64,000 nucleotides of DNA from Oscillospiraceae bacterium (GCA_902790325.1 CADARP010000008.1:1-64000); one strand, 5' to 3'; counted from the stretch's first letter, positions 41,001 through 50,113 are shown. A program made the numbers and translations. Notes: generated by a model from the sequence alone, not told the origin.

Positions 41001-41236
41001 AAGCGGACGTTACCGAAGCTGTGCGGCGCGGACTTCCGATTTCCGTGACCGTGGACGGGACACGCACAAATGTATTCGGCCCGCTGCACGAGCTTCCGAA
41101 ACCGGCGTATGCGTGCGGACCGGGCAATTTCATGACGGACGGCGACAACTGGACGGACGACTACAGTCTGCTGGACAGCGGTTTGCGCGGCTTCGTTTTC
41201 AAAGCGCAGAAGCGCATCGGATACAATCAGAATTAA
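38033..41236 (+). CDS. Large glycoside hydrolase, GH106-like (putative alpha-L-rhamnosidase)
   Basis: 1067 residues, no signal peptide. The N-terminal barrel has the family opening PFWSWNGELRGEELVRQAHIMKEMGLGGYFMH, then WLYDEDRWPSGSAGG near 80-95, GIFTDEPHRGH near 240 and LSELYGVTGWQFDF near 395. A central Rossmann-like GATase-type region (VLLLNPIESLW, IVSNMLTIRPST) and C-terminal beta-sandwich modules with a sugar-binding-like LEYRGGDMLQPWY region complete the chain. This layout fits GH106 and near relatives. The start could also be 38021; both follow the promoter and AGAGAGG. Forms an operon with the next gene. Confidence 0.75.
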   Translation: MDVRQLKELVASPGAAYRGKPFWSWNGELRGEELVRQAHIMKEMGLGGYFMHSRTGLVTEYLGDEWFDRINEVADAAERDGMEAWLYDEDRWPSGSAGGKATIDPQYRMKSLYVYASDPQKADWNEESFALYAAKLDGLNLYTYKELDTSGFSCREDAAHAAQAAVRELEGAAAAEPGVWKALRFAIVPDTPSSGYNGATYLDTMNRKAVEHFIDLTHAQYARHCGDRLGRSIKGIFTDEPHRGHCFDNCREENGVLSCATAWTDDLFSEFEKRYGFACRPILPELFFRKNGAPVSPVKLFYIDLANALFLERFAMPIRDWCKSHNMLFTGHVLHEDSLMNQTVPNGSLMRFYEYMDCPGVDVLTEHNRCYWIVKQLASAARQLGKKRMLSELYGVTGWQFDFKAHKNVGDWQALFGINLRCQHLSWYTMEGEAKRDYPASILHQSPWYKDYKAVEDHFARMGVVLSAGQPDCDVLLLNPIESLWCQAYAGWADWIYNVSQDVAPYETRYAQLFHFLTDNQIDFDYGEEEMMSRHAAVLTADGRAILRIGKAAYKTVIVSNMLTIRPSTMALLRAFAEKGGAVIFCGDAPAYVNAVRSDEPAVLAAHSIRVPFDEEALVAAVRAHSDAFVSVTNTDGTAEKAVFAQVRRAFGGDGYAVVVLNTDRDAPRRDLVLSLRADTGAHAQEWDLDAGVFYDASAFVREADGLYCIRLDLEAGGTRCFVLSRGEKEPLPPVPVYETIAEKTLRGEFPYRCDEPNVCVLDWCRWRSEGGAWSEEDEALRIDRRIRSSVGLEYRGGDMLQPWYAKRFNSKAYGTIQLSYTFQIESLPSSPVFLAGERPELHHYKINGTPLQCGDVNDFWIDDCFKKMPVPAGVLRIGRNEVTVDTVFLRTTNVESVYLVGDFGVKLDGWERILVSAPKRMGCENYAAYDMPFFTGNLTFALPPESCKPLTDALPEADRIVLTPKDFTGACVKVEAAGKTAVLCWEPFEADVTEAVRRGLPISVTVDGTRTNVFGPLHELPKPAYACGPGNFMTDGDNWTDDYSLLDSGLRGFVFKAQKRIGYNQN

Positions 41237-41255
41237 GCAGAGAGGGTTACGACTT

Positions 41256-43157
41256 ATGCAGTGCTTATTGATCGAAGATCCGTCGAGCGATCTCGGCAGA
41301 GTTCTGGACCGCTGCGGCGTCCGGATCGTGCGCATGTCCGCGGCCGAAGCGGTATGTGCCGACCTTTCCGCGTTTGACGCGTATTGCGTTTTCGCAGCGT
41401 TTCTGCCGCTCGATCCCCGGCTTCGCGTCCGCCTCGAACAGGAGACGGCAAAGGGGAAACGCATTTTTCTGGAAGCCGTGATCAGCTGGGAAGGGCTGTA
41501 TTCCGCAGAGCCCGTCGATACGACGCGCAGCCGGCTGGTTGCCGTACAGCCCGAAGGCACGCAAATTCCGGGACTTGCGGCCGGCGATCTGCTGGACGAG
41601 TGCAGCAACCGCATGGCGCGTCCGTGGTATGCGGTTGCGGGTATGCGGCCGCTGCTGGTGTACCGCGAACACGTGATCGCACACCGGCACTGGGACGCCG
41701 AACGGGACGAGATTCTCAAAGACAGCGCTCCGGGGCTTTGGATGCTCGGAGAACACACGATGCTTTGCTCCTTCGTGCTGCACAATTTCAACCGCGCGCG
41801 TTTTGCGCCGCGAAATGCGTGGCAAAAGGTAATCGGTTTTATTGCCCGCTGGCTGACAGGGAATGCGCCTGCCGGCTTTCCGGAGCCTGTTTATCACTGC
41901 GGCACGTCTGCGGATCTGTCTGTTCCCTCCGTCTTTGAGAAAGAGCGCAGAAAAGCGATCGAGCGCGGCGTTCGCTGGCTCTCGGCCTTTCTGGTCGATG
42001 CGGGGCGCGGCGGAATCCGGGAGGGTCTGCGGCACAACATCTCTCCGGACGGCGAACAATCGCCCGCCGCGGCGATCCGGACGGACTGCGCGGGAGAGGC
42101 GTCCGGCGCATTCCGGTTCTACGGAAAGCTGTACGGCGACGACAAGTCCCTCGCCGCCGCGGAGAATCTCGCCGATTTTGTGTTCGGACCCATGACGGTC
42201 CGGGGCGGTTTGTTCGACGGGATGCTGCGCTGGACAGACTGCGGATGGCAGGTCTGTTATCAGGACGACGCGGCGCGCGCGCTGCTGCCGATGCTGTACG
42301 ACTGTCTGTTTTTCGGAAACCGCGAGCGGTTTCCGGCAATCTGCCGCACGCTCGATTTCCTGGTCGGAACGACGGCACAGGACGGCTGCCGCGTTGCGCG
42401 GACGGATATGCCGATGCTGACGCAGCAGGAGCTGCGCGCGCTGCGGGAAGCGCCGCACGGAACGCCGTCGGCACACTACAACGCCTATTATCACGCCGCG
42501 CTGCTGCTGGCGTACAAGTGCGGCGGATCGGCAGAATATCTGCGCGTCGCCCGCACGGGACTGGAAACCATCCTGTCCCTGTATCCCGAAACCGCGCGCG
42601 AGCAGAGCGAGACCGAGGAACAGTGCCGTCTGATCCTGCCGCTTGCCGCGCTGTACGATGTCACGCGGTGCGAACGGCACAAGGAGATGCTGTACCGCGT
42701 GACGCACGATCTGCTGCGGCGCAGACACCCGTCCGGCGGTTTTGCCGAATGGGATACCGGCTATAAGGCGAACTGCTCGCGTGAATCTCGCGGAGAGTGT
42801 TCGCTGCTGACGCACAACGGCGATCCGGTCGCGGATCTGCTGTACTCCGTCAACTGGCTGCCGATCGCGTTTGCCTATGCGTTTTTCGCAACGGGCGATA
42901 CGCTGTTCCGTTCCCTCTGGCGCGATACGGCCGTATTCTGCATGAACGCGCAGGTGCGCTCCGATGATGCTTCGATCGACGGGTCGTGGTGCAGAGCGTT
43001 CGATATGACGCTTTGCGAACCGTACGGCTGTCCGCACGACGCGGGCTGGGCGGCGTATTGCAGCGAAACAGGCTGGACCGCGGCAGAGATCCTGATGGGG
43101 CTGATGCTGCCGGATGTTCCGGAAATCGAAAAAGCGCAACGAAACGATCCGGAATAA
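41256..43157 (+). CDS. Two-part protein: GATase/ThuA-like N-terminus and (alpha/alpha)-barrel C-terminus
   Basis: 633 residues of uncertain function. The first ~215 look like a class I glutamine amidotransferase/ThuA-type Rossmann domain (MQCLLIEDPSSDLGRVLDRCG, GKRIFLEAV, LWMLGEHTMLCSF). The rest is helical hairpins of a six-hairpin glycosidase kind (FYGKLYGDDKSLAAAENLADFVF, DGWQVCYQDDAARALLPML, SAHYNAYYHAALLLAYKCGG, ETGWTAAEILMGLMLPD). It starts 19 nt after the GH106-like gene, with GAGAGGG, so the two probably act on the same glycan. It may be a hydrolase or a lyase; the catalytic residues are not evident. Confidence 0.7.
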   Translation: MQCLLIEDPSSDLGRVLDRCGVRIVRMSAAEAVCADLSAFDAYCVFAAFLPLDPRLRVRLEQETAKGKRIFLEAVISWEGLYSAEPVDTTRSRLVAVQPEGTQIPGLAAGDLLDECSNRMARPWYAVAGMRPLLVYREHVIAHRHWDAERDEILKDSAPGLWMLGEHTMLCSFVLHNFNRARFAPRNAWQKVIGFIARWLTGNAPAGFPEPVYHCGTSADLSVPSVFEKERRKAIERGVRWLSAFLVDAGRGGIREGLRHNISPDGEQSPAAAIRTDCAGEASGAFRFYGKLYGDDKSLAAAENLADFVFGPMTVRGGLFDGMLRWTDCGWQVCYQDDAARALLPMLYDCLFFGNRERFPAICRTLDFLVGTTAQDGCRVARTDMPMLTQQELRALREAPHGTPSAHYNAYYHAALLLAYKCGGSAEYLRVARTGLETILSLYPETAREQSETEEQCRLILPLAALYDVTRCERHKEMLYRVTHDLLRRRHPSGGFAEWDTGYKANCSRESRGECSLLTHNGDPVADLLYSVNWLPIAFAYAFFATGDTLFRSLWRDTAVFCMNAQVRSDDASIDGSWCRAFDMTLCEPYGCPHDAGWAAYCSETGWTAAEILMGLMLPDVPEIEKAQRNDPE

Positions 43158-43194
43158 TACGGTTCTTTTCAAAAAACAACCCGTAAGACGATCA

Positions 43195-43224
43195 AACCTC
43201 GGCCGCAGCGATACGGCCGAGGTT
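43195..43224 (+). terminator. Terminator of the GH106-like operon
   Basis: AAACCTCGGCCG and CGGCCGAGGTT form an 11-bp stem with an 8-nt loop; the tail (ATCTGCTTTTA) is only partly T-rich. Confidence 0.75.
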
Positions 43225-43281
43225 ATCTGCTTTTATTCGGTTCATCACGGAAATCCGGGGGATCGTGCAAACAAGAAGTAC

Positions 43282-43397
43282 TGTCATTGCGAAGGGCCGA
43301 AGGGGCTGCGGCAATCTCAGCCAGATACCGGTAAATAGTAACACCTTAACCGGTATCTTTGGGAGATCGCCGCGTCGCTTCGCTCCTCGCGATGACA
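43282..43397. repeat. MITE-like palindromic repeat, copy 2
   Basis: 116 bp starting TGTCATTGCGAAGGGCC and ending CTCGCGATGACA. Inside lies a perfect AGATACCGGT / ACCGGTATCT inverted repeat. The ends match the element at 35199-35301. It fills most of the 300-bp gap between the convergent genes around it. Confidence 0.6.
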
Positions 43398-43457
43398 CCG
43401 GAAAATGGAATCCCCAAACTTTCCGTGAAGCGCGTTTTTTTTCAGGGAACGGCGCAC

Positions 43458-43895
43458 TTATCCGTTGCTGCCGGAATAGAAATCCGTTTTGGTTTTGTTG
43501 GACTGTATCAGAACGGAGCTCTGGCGGAAAACATCCAGCATTTCATCCGCAGCCGCGTGAACGTCGTCTATCGTCGTATCACTCAGATACAGAACGAGCG
43601 TATACTCCCGGTAGGTCGTGCCGCCGTCGACCCAGCCGCCGTTTGCATCCTGGATCGTATAGCCGCCGAAATGCTTCAGGAGGATCTGCTCGGCTTGCGC
43701 TTTCGCTTCCTCCGGCGGGAATACAGGCTGGTTCGTATCCTTGTCATTCGTTCCGAGATACATCACATACTGTGTGTCCCCGTCCGCGGCGCTTGCCGCG
43801 GGGGCGGGTCTGAGCGCAAATACGAGCGCGGCGACAGCCACGGCCAATGCAATAACCGCGAGGATCGAAGACACAACACCGATTTTTTTAGACAT
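43458..43895 (-). CDS. Membrane-anchored DUF3574-like hypothetical protein
   Basis: 145 residues: one N-terminal membrane segment (IGVVSSILAVIALAVAVAALVFAL) and an extracytoplasmic ferredoxin-like domain YVMYLGTNDKD ... HFGGYTIQDANGGWVD ... YTLVLYLSDTT ... VFRQSSVLIQSNKTK. The layout recalls DUF3574 (Phe/Gly start, GW near the middle, terminal QxxVLxx). AGGAGG lies before the ATG. The function is unknown; it stands alone with repeat DNA downstream. Confidence 0.72.
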   Translation of the reverse strand: MSKKIGVVSSILAVIALAVAVAALVFALRPAPAASAADGDTQYVMYLGTNDKDTNQPVFPPEEAKAQAEQILLKHFGGYTIQDANGGWVDGGTTYREYTLVLYLSDTTIDDVHAAADEMLDVFRQSSVLIQSNKTKTDFYSGSNG

Positions 43896-44084
43896 ATCAT
43901 TTCCTCCTTGATGCGCAACAACGCTTTCTTGTATAGATCCGGCAAAGCGGAACGGACGGCGGATCTGTCTGTGCGGCAGGAATGCGCCATGTCCGCGTTC
44001 CGATTGCGGAACGTCAGCGGCATGGGCGTCTGCTCCGCGCCGCAGCGGCGGTCGATCCTGCCCTGCGTGACTGTGTTATCCGGT

Positions 44085-45452
44085 TCAGTTTTGCGGCGCC
44101 GTGAAGCGGCAGGTGATCGGATCGCCCGCTTTGAGCCAGACGTTCAGCGGCGTCACCGTGACGTCGTAGGTCGTTCCGGCTGTCAAGCCGTCGACTGTGA
44201 CGGAAAGGCGTTCGGGCATAGGCTCGAAATAATACTCGGAATAGATTTCCTTTTCGATCTTTTTCATCGGATGCGCAGGGTCCTTCAGACGGATCCGGTA
44301 GCCGTAGACACAGACGTCGTCTTCCGCCTGCGGGAAGGACAGGGTGACGCTTTCGGCTGCCGCGCTGTCCACACACACGCTGTCGCCGTCCTCAAACCAG
44401 GGCGCGCCGTCCGTCTTTTTGCGCGCGGAGGTATAGGCAAAGGAGCATGTGTCGCAAACGTCGTTGATCTGCCAGATCAGCTGCTTGTCGCCGTCGGTGC
44501 TTGCGGGCGTCTTCATGAAATCGTCCGTGAGGATGTTGTAGGGCATGATGCGCACGCGGTTTGCGGCGTCCACTTCGACGATCAGATACTGCGCGGCGTT
44601 GCGCGAGCCCTCGGGAACCGTATTGTCGCCGATGTCCCGCTCCATCTCAAAATAGTTGAGCGTCCCTGCGGCTACCTGGGTATAGCTGTTCTGCCAGATG
44701 TTCAGCGGATTGTTGACCGGACCGTGGGAATGGCCGGAGAAGTTGACGACCTGCGGGAAACGCGCGTAGACCATGTGTAGCGGCAGGGACATCTGCGTGT
44801 ACCAGCTGCGGCTGACGTATACGGTGTTCCAGATATGACCGTGCTGCATGGTGAAGATCGGCTTGTCGGGATCGTCCGCCGCGGCCTTGCGCAGCTGCGC
44901 GGACATCCAGTTGATCTGCTTGGGTGTCTGCCACGTATCGGTGGGATCGGGCGATATACCGATGAAATGGAACCCCTTCACGACAACGTGCGGATTCAGA
45001 TCCTGCTTCATATGACGGACGAATCCCTCGTGCGCGGTTTCGTGGAACTCATGGTTGCCCATGATCGCGATCATCGTCGTTTCGTCCCGTTTGTTCTCGT
45101 CGATCACGCTTGTGAGAATCTCGTATTCCGCATCCGATCCGGTGTCGCAGTTGTCGCCGGTCAGTACCACCGCATCGAGCGTCGTATAGGTCGGATGGTT
45201 GTCCGCATAACGGTACGCGGACTCGAAAAGCTGACGCAGCCGCTCGGCGTTTGTATTGTCGGCGGCGCTGATGTGTACATCGGTCGCCACGGCAAAACGG
45301 AGAACGGGTTCAAAGGCTTCGGCAATCGAGGCTTCGACTGCCGCCTCGCGCGCCTTCTGTTTGTTGGTCGATACCGGGGAAATGCCGGTCACAAGCATCA
45401 GAATTGCCAGAGGAAGGCAAAGGATCGCTTTGAATCGTCTGAAGAATGTCAT
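44085..45452 (-). CDS. Exported metallophosphoesterase with C-terminal FnIII-like domain
   Basis: 455 residues. Signal peptide FRRFKAILCLPLAILMLVTG. Motifs of the calcineurin-like fold: FAVATDVHIS, VVLTGDNCDTGS, AIMGNHEFHE, FTMQHGHIW and FSGHSHGPVN. The last ~110 residues (SVTVDGLTAGTTYDVTVTPLN) are an FnIII-like module. GGAGG precedes the ATG. Unlike the phosphoesterase at 35410 it has no TTAG-N6-CTAA box, so it belongs to a different control unit, probably the glycosidase set read from 50032. The substrate is unknown. Confidence 0.85.
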   Translation of the reverse strand: MTFFRRFKAILCLPLAILMLVTGISPVSTNKQKAREAAVEASIAEAFEPVLRFAVATDVHISAADNTNAERLRQLFESAYRYADNHPTYTTLDAVVLTGDNCDTGSDAEYEILTSVIDENKRDETTMIAIMGNHEFHETAHEGFVRHMKQDLNPHVVVKGFHFIGISPDPTDTWQTPKQINWMSAQLRKAAADDPDKPIFTMQHGHIWNTVYVSRSWYTQMSLPLHMVYARFPQVVNFSGHSHGPVNNPLNIWQNSYTQVAAGTLNYFEMERDIGDNTVPEGSRNAAQYLIVEVDAANRVRIMPYNILTDDFMKTPASTDGDKQLIWQINDVCDTCSFAYTSARKKTDGAPWFEDGDSVCVDSAAAESVTLSFPQAEDDVCVYGYRIRLKDPAHPMKKIEKEIYSEYYFEPMPERLSVTVDGLTAGTTYDVTVTPLNVWLKAGDPITCRFTAPQN

Positions 45453-45509
45453 GGGGATACCTCCAAAATATTATTCCTTTTTTTCTGCCTGCGGCAGATG
45501 GTTTTCTGT

Positions 45510-47975
45510 TTATGCGCGCACCGTGCGGATCATCTGCACGCACAGAGAATCCTCGTCCGGCAGATGACCGTCCGCGAATACACGGTAGGTTCCGGGGTAA
45601 ACGCGGCGTACGCCGTCCTCTCCGAACAGGGAGAAGCTCTCGTCATCCAGCGCAAATTGAACTGTCTGTGACTCTCCCGGCAGGAGATGGATGCGCCTAA
45701 AGCCTTTGAGACGCAGCTTCGGCTGATTCGGCAGACCTGCGGAATCGATATAAAGCTGAACGACTTCGTCCGCCTCCATTGTGCCGACGTTCGTCACCGT
45801 AACGGCGGCGCCGTCCCGCGTCTGCTGCAGATCGGAATAGGCAAAGCGCGTATAGGACAGGCCGTACCCAAACTCATACAGAGGCTTTATCTTCCTGTAC
45901 ATATACGTCCTGCCGTGCTCCATCTCGTAATCGTCGAACGGCGGCAGATCCTCCGTCTTTGCGGGAAAGGCCAGCGGGAGTCTTCCGGAAGGCGACTGTC
46001 TGCCGAACAGCAGATCGGCGATCGCCGTTCCGCCGCGCTCTCCCGGATACCAGACCTCCAGAACGGCGTCCGCGTTTTCGGCGATCCACGGGATCGACAC
46101 GGCGCTGCCGTTTTCCAGCACGACGATCAGTTTCGCCGCGGCCGCTCTGACTTTTTTCAGCATCGCGATCTGTTCCTTCGGAAGGGACAGATCCGGCTTG
46201 TCGCGTCCTTCCATCTCGTACTGCATACCGAGCCCGACCACCGCGATCACCGCATCCGCCTTCCGGGCGGCTTCGACCTCGGCGTCGAATGCGTCGTCCG
46301 CAGCTTCATCGGGCGAGATCTGCCATGTCAGCGTGCAGGCAGGCTTGTCCGTATTTTTTACAAAGCGCAGCAAAAACGGAACGCGCTGTCCGCGCGAAAG
46401 ACGGATCTTTTCTCCGCTTTCGTACATTCCGCGATCCAGCGTCAGTTCGGGCGGCGTGCACTTGGCGCTGCCCGCCGCGTGCACACTGAACCGGTATTCG
46501 CCGGTATACGGCGCTTCGATCTCGCCGCGCCAGATCACAGAGAATGCGTCCGTGGTGATGAGCGTGTCCGGCGCCTGCGCATCCCATGTGAAGTCCAGGA
46601 CCGGATCGATCCGATTCTTCGGCATCCCGGCAAACGCTTCATTGTCGTAGTAACTGCCCCGGACGCCCGGCTCTCCGTCGTGGAAGAGGAAGGCTGCCGG
46701 TACCGTTTTGTACGCCTCTCCGGTTTCGGTATACTGCCACGGCGCGTACAGCACGCGCACATCCGTATAGGCGCGGATTCCGTCCAGCGGCGTAACGGGA
46801 GGATGCACGGGAACGCCGCTGTAATCGCCGAACTGCGCCACGGAAGCGTTGTTGCCGCACACCGCCACGGTGATGTCTTTGGGATTCAGCGGCAGCGCAC
46901 CGTTATTCTTCAGCAGAACCGCCGACTTGACCGCTGCCTCGTAGGCAAGCTGTCCGTGCGCCTCGCAGCCGATCACGGAGAAAGGCGTGCGGTACCACGG
47001 CAGCGATTCCGGCGCGTCGAATTGACCGGCCTTGATGCGCGCGATCAGCACGCGCCGCACTGCCTCGTCGATGCGCTCCTGTGTCACGCCGCCGTTTTCG
47101 AGCGCCTGCGCAAGGTACAGTTTGAAAAAGCCCTCGCCGCATTCCAGGTCGATCCCGGCATTCAGCGCGGCAGCCGCGGCCGATACTTCATCCGGCTCTT
47201 TGTGGTGGGATTCCCACAAATTGCTCACGCCGCCGCAATCGGAAACAACGTAGCCGTCAAAGCCCCATTCCTCCCGCAGGATCTCGGTGAGCAGCCTGCG
47301 GTTTTCGTGGCAGGGCACGCCGTTGACGGCGTTATATGCCGCCATGACCGCCTCCGGATGTCCCTCCTGCACAGCCATGCGGAAGGGTTCCAGATGGTAC
47401 TCCCGGAAGGTTTTCTCGCTCATCACCGCGTTGCACGACATGCGGTTATGCTCCTCGTTGTTTGCGGTAAAGTGCTTGGGCGTCGCAATCGCTTTCAGGT
47501 ATTCGCTGTCCTTTCCCTGCAGACCGCGCACAAACGCCGCGCCGTTCTTTCCGGCAAGATACGGGTCCTCGCCGTAAGTCTCCGCCGTTCTGCCCCAGCG
47601 CGGGTCGCGCGCAAGGTTCAGATCCGGCGACCAAAATGTCAAAAGTCCGTTATACCGTCCTTCGTAAGGCTCGCCGCCGTTTTCCTCGCGCTCGCCGAAA
47701 AAATATTTGGCGCGCGCTTCCGTGGAAATAACGTCCGCGATTTTTTCCAGCAGCGTATCGTCGAACAAGGCGCCGAAGGCGATGGCCTGCGGAAACACGG
47801 TGAATCTGCCCGGCCGCACCACGCCGTGCAGCGCTTCGTTTCCGTGATAATACTTCGGGATCCCGAGCCGTTCCACCGCCTCGGCCGTCTCCACGATCAG
47901 ACTCAGTTTTTCCGCAAGCGTGAGCTGCTGTACCAGCGCGTCCGCCCGCGCGTATACTTCCGGTTTTGTGTTCAT
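45510..47975 (-). CDS. Cytoplasmic GH3 beta-glycosidase with inserted PA14 domain
   Basis: 821 residues, no signal peptide. Conventional GH3 order: TIM barrel (about 1-300, with KH at 167-168 and the nucleophile Asp246 in YVVSDCGG), alpha/beta sandwich with an inserted PA14 domain (about 430-560, GSYYDNEAFAGMP...SVHAAGSAKC), and an FnIII-like end (TVTNVGTMEADEVVQLYI). PA14 insertions shape the pocket in beta-glucosidases/xylosidases. AGGAG precedes the ATG. It follows the exported DUF5060-type gene by 35 nt, so it probably cleaves imported oligosaccharides made by that enzyme. Confidence 0.92.
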   Translation of the reverse strand: MNTKPEVYARADALVQQLTLAEKLSLIVETAEAVERLGIPKYYHGNEALHGVVRPGRFTVFPQAIAFGALFDDTLLEKIADVISTEARAKYFFGEREENGGEPYEGRYNGLLTFWSPDLNLARDPRWGRTAETYGEDPYLAGKNGAAFVRGLQGKDSEYLKAIATPKHFTANNEEHNRMSCNAVMSEKTFREYHLEPFRMAVQEGHPEAVMAAYNAVNGVPCHENRRLLTEILREEWGFDGYVVSDCGGVSNLWESHHKEPDEVSAAAAALNAGIDLECGEGFFKLYLAQALENGGVTQERIDEAVRRVLIARIKAGQFDAPESLPWYRTPFSVIGCEAHGQLAYEAAVKSAVLLKNNGALPLNPKDITVAVCGNNASVAQFGDYSGVPVHPPVTPLDGIRAYTDVRVLYAPWQYTETGEAYKTVPAAFLFHDGEPGVRGSYYDNEAFAGMPKNRIDPVLDFTWDAQAPDTLITTDAFSVIWRGEIEAPYTGEYRFSVHAAGSAKCTPPELTLDRGMYESGEKIRLSRGQRVPFLLRFVKNTDKPACTLTWQISPDEAADDAFDAEVEAARKADAVIAVVGLGMQYEMEGRDKPDLSLPKEQIAMLKKVRAAAAKLIVVLENGSAVSIPWIAENADAVLEVWYPGERGGTAIADLLFGRQSPSGRLPLAFPAKTEDLPPFDDYEMEHGRTYMYRKIKPLYEFGYGLSYTRFAYSDLQQTRDGAAVTVTNVGTMEADEVVQLYIDSAGLPNQPKLRLKGFRRIHLLPGESQTVQFALDDESFSLFGEDGVRRVYPGTYRVFADGHLPDEDSLCVQMIRTVRA

Positions 47976-48010
47976 ACAAACTCCTCTCCGATACCGACCT
48001 TGCGGATCTT

Positions 48011-50032
48011 TTACTTTTTGCGGATCAGCAGAACCATATCCGTGTCGTCCGGACGAACTCCGGCAAACCAGGTGCCGACGGCGGACGCTTTAAATGTGCC
48101 GTTGCCCGCGTATTCCCCGGTGATGGGATCGAACCACTGATACGTATATTCCGCAAACGGCTTGAGGCTTCCGACCGTTCCGGTCAGCACGCCGCCGTTC
48201 TTTTTGGTGTTGATCCTTTCACCCACCGTCGGATCGGTGAAGGAATAGAAATACACGACCATTTCCGTGTTCTTTTTATTGCTTGCGCAATAGGCATACA
48301 CGTTGGACGACGGCACAAAATATGCCCAGTTGTTGAACCGCGGAATCAGGTTGTACCATTCGAGCTGCTGCATGAACGAGCGCATATAACCCACCTGATA
48401 CGCGGACGGGTACTCCAGCGCGTCCTGCCAGGTCGCGGCTTGCTTTTCCGCGGCGCGGATGATGTCGACGCCGTCGTCGGAATCAACGTCTCGATCAAAT
48501 CCGTTCTGATACGCCCACGTCGGCTGACCGCCCCACGAGCAGCCGTAAAGTCCGGTCAGATAGGACGCCCACGCCTGCACTCTGGCGCCGAAATTCTTTG
48601 TCCACAGGTAGCAGTAAAGTCCCTCGTAATTGACAGCCGGCTTGCCCTGTCCGTTATACCAGTAATCGCGCGCGGACATATAGTCGTCACGTTTGGTCAG
48701 ATGCGGATGCCACTGGGGCGCGTACATCGTATGCGCCTTGACATTGCGGAACGCGGAAGGCTGCGCGCCGGGATAGAATATCATGCGCACCTCGCCCGTT
48801 CCCAAGCCGTTGCCGTAGGCCGCGGTATCTCCGGTGCTCTCCTGATGCGCGGTGACCGGATGGTCATAGGGGTCGTATTTGTGCAGGTATTCCGCGACAT
48901 ACTTATACGGATTATTGACCGCGTTCCACGGAGAATTCTCGTTCTGATAGGGGTCGTTGTCGATCTCCTGCCCCAGCGTCCAAATCACCGGATAGGCGCC
49001 GAACCGCGCGACCCAGTAGCGTGAAAGCTTTTCGAGATACGCCTTCGCCTCGTCGGACAGGTCGGGCATGGTCACTCTCTTTTTGCCCAGTCTGCCTTTG
49101 ATTTTCGGTTCGGTCCAGCCGCCGTGGTTTTCGATCAGCCGGGTCATCCCGGACAGCGGCCAGAAAAACTGTGAATGGGCGTGTGTCAGGCCGCTGTCGG
49201 CAATGATGCGGAATTTTTCATCGAAGGAACGCAGATCGTCCAAACCGTTTTCGCCGAAGCTTTCGGTCACGGAAATGTTAAAGCCGCAGTCCATCGGCTG
49301 GCTTTGGTACACCGTGAAGCCCTGTTCCACTCTTTTTCGGCAGATCGCGGAAATCATTTCGGCAGTCTCATGCGCAAGCTCCCAATGCGTATCGCCGAGA
49401 TAATAGAACGGCGTGCCGTCGTCATACGTCAGATATTTTTCGCCGCTGCGGGTCGTGACAAATCCGTGCTTATAAATGTCCATATCCCCGCTGTAATCGG
49501 TGCATTCGACGGCGCCCGTTCTGCCGTGCAGCGCGGTGTTTGCCGCGTCGGAACAGACGGTTTTGTACTGCCATGTTCCCGCAGCGGGGCAAACGAAACG
49601 AACACGCCATGTGCTGCCGCCGTCCCAGAAACCGGGAATGGTATACTGTCTGCCGTTTCCGTACAGCAGCAGATCGAGCGTAACGTCGCCGAAGGGATCG
49701 GCATAGGTCTTTTCGCTCTCGAACCGCAGCTCGACCGCACGCCACGTCTCGGCGGTGAGCGTTTGCTCCGCTTCGCCGGTAAACAAAGGTTTGCCGCTCG
49801 CCTGCCCGGCGGCATCGCGGGGCTCTGCCTTTTGGATGCGGGACTCGTCGGTAAACGTGATGAGCTTCAGCACATGTCCCAGCAGATTGCCGAGCACGCC
49901 TCCCAGTTTTTCCGCGTGCAGCACGATGTTAGTCGGTTCGCTCGCCGCGTCTGCGGCAGCGGCGGACATACACGGCGCAGCCGCGCCCAGCAGAAGGACG
50001 GCAGACAGGAAAAATGCGGTCGTTCGTTTCAT
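48011..50032 (-). CDS. Exported DUF5060/DUF4038-type glycosidase (apiosidase-like)
   Basis: 673 residues. A signal peptide (FFLSAVLLLGAAAP) is followed by a peculiar helix (EKLGGVLGNLLGHVLKLI). DUF5060 follows (about 85-165: VELRFESEKTYADPFGDV, FWDGGSTWRVRFVCPAAGTW), then a TIM barrel with FYYLGDTHWELAHE and WTLGQEIDNDP (acid/base Glu), then a PNYEGLYCYLW strand with the second Glu and a C-terminal beta domain. This matches GH140-like apiosidases and DUF4038 relatives. GAGGG fits the ATG at 50032 better than 50038. A 90-bp piece of a paralogue lies at 12454. Confidence 0.83.
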   Translation of the reverse strand: MKRTTAFFLSAVLLLGAAAPCMSAAAADAASEPTNIVLHAEKLGGVLGNLLGHVLKLITFTDESRIQKAEPRDAAGQASGKPLFTGEAEQTLTAETWRAVELRFESEKTYADPFGDVTLDLLLYGNGRQYTIPGFWDGGSTWRVRFVCPAAGTWQYKTVCSDAANTALHGRTGAVECTDYSGDMDIYKHGFVTTRSGEKYLTYDDGTPFYYLGDTHWELAHETAEMISAICRKRVEQGFTVYQSQPMDCGFNISVTESFGENGLDDLRSFDEKFRIIADSGLTHAHSQFFWPLSGMTRLIENHGGWTEPKIKGRLGKKRVTMPDLSDEAKAYLEKLSRYWVARFGAYPVIWTLGQEIDNDPYQNENSPWNAVNNPYKYVAEYLHKYDPYDHPVTAHQESTGDTAAYGNGLGTGEVRMIFYPGAQPSAFRNVKAHTMYAPQWHPHLTKRDDYMSARDYWYNGQGKPAVNYEGLYCYLWTKNFGARVQAWASYLTGLYGCSWGGQPTWAYQNGFDRDVDSDDGVDIIRAAEKQAATWQDALEYPSAYQVGYMRSFMQQLEWYNLIPRFNNWAYFVPSSNVYAYCASNKKNTEMVVYFYSFTDPTVGERINTKKNGGVLTGTVGSLKPFAEYTYQWFDPITGEYAGNGTFKASAVGTWFAGVRPDDTDMVLLIRKK

Positions 50033-50113
50033 TTTCATTCCCTCTTGTTTCCTTGATTTGGTTCTGCCGTGTCTTCGGGCGACTGCGGCAGTTATACATT
50101 CCCACAGTTATGT

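Noticed and set aside
45453-45509. Possible metal box before the third metallophosphoesterase
   Set aside because: No TTAG-N6-CTAA palindrome or close variant is present in its upstream region.
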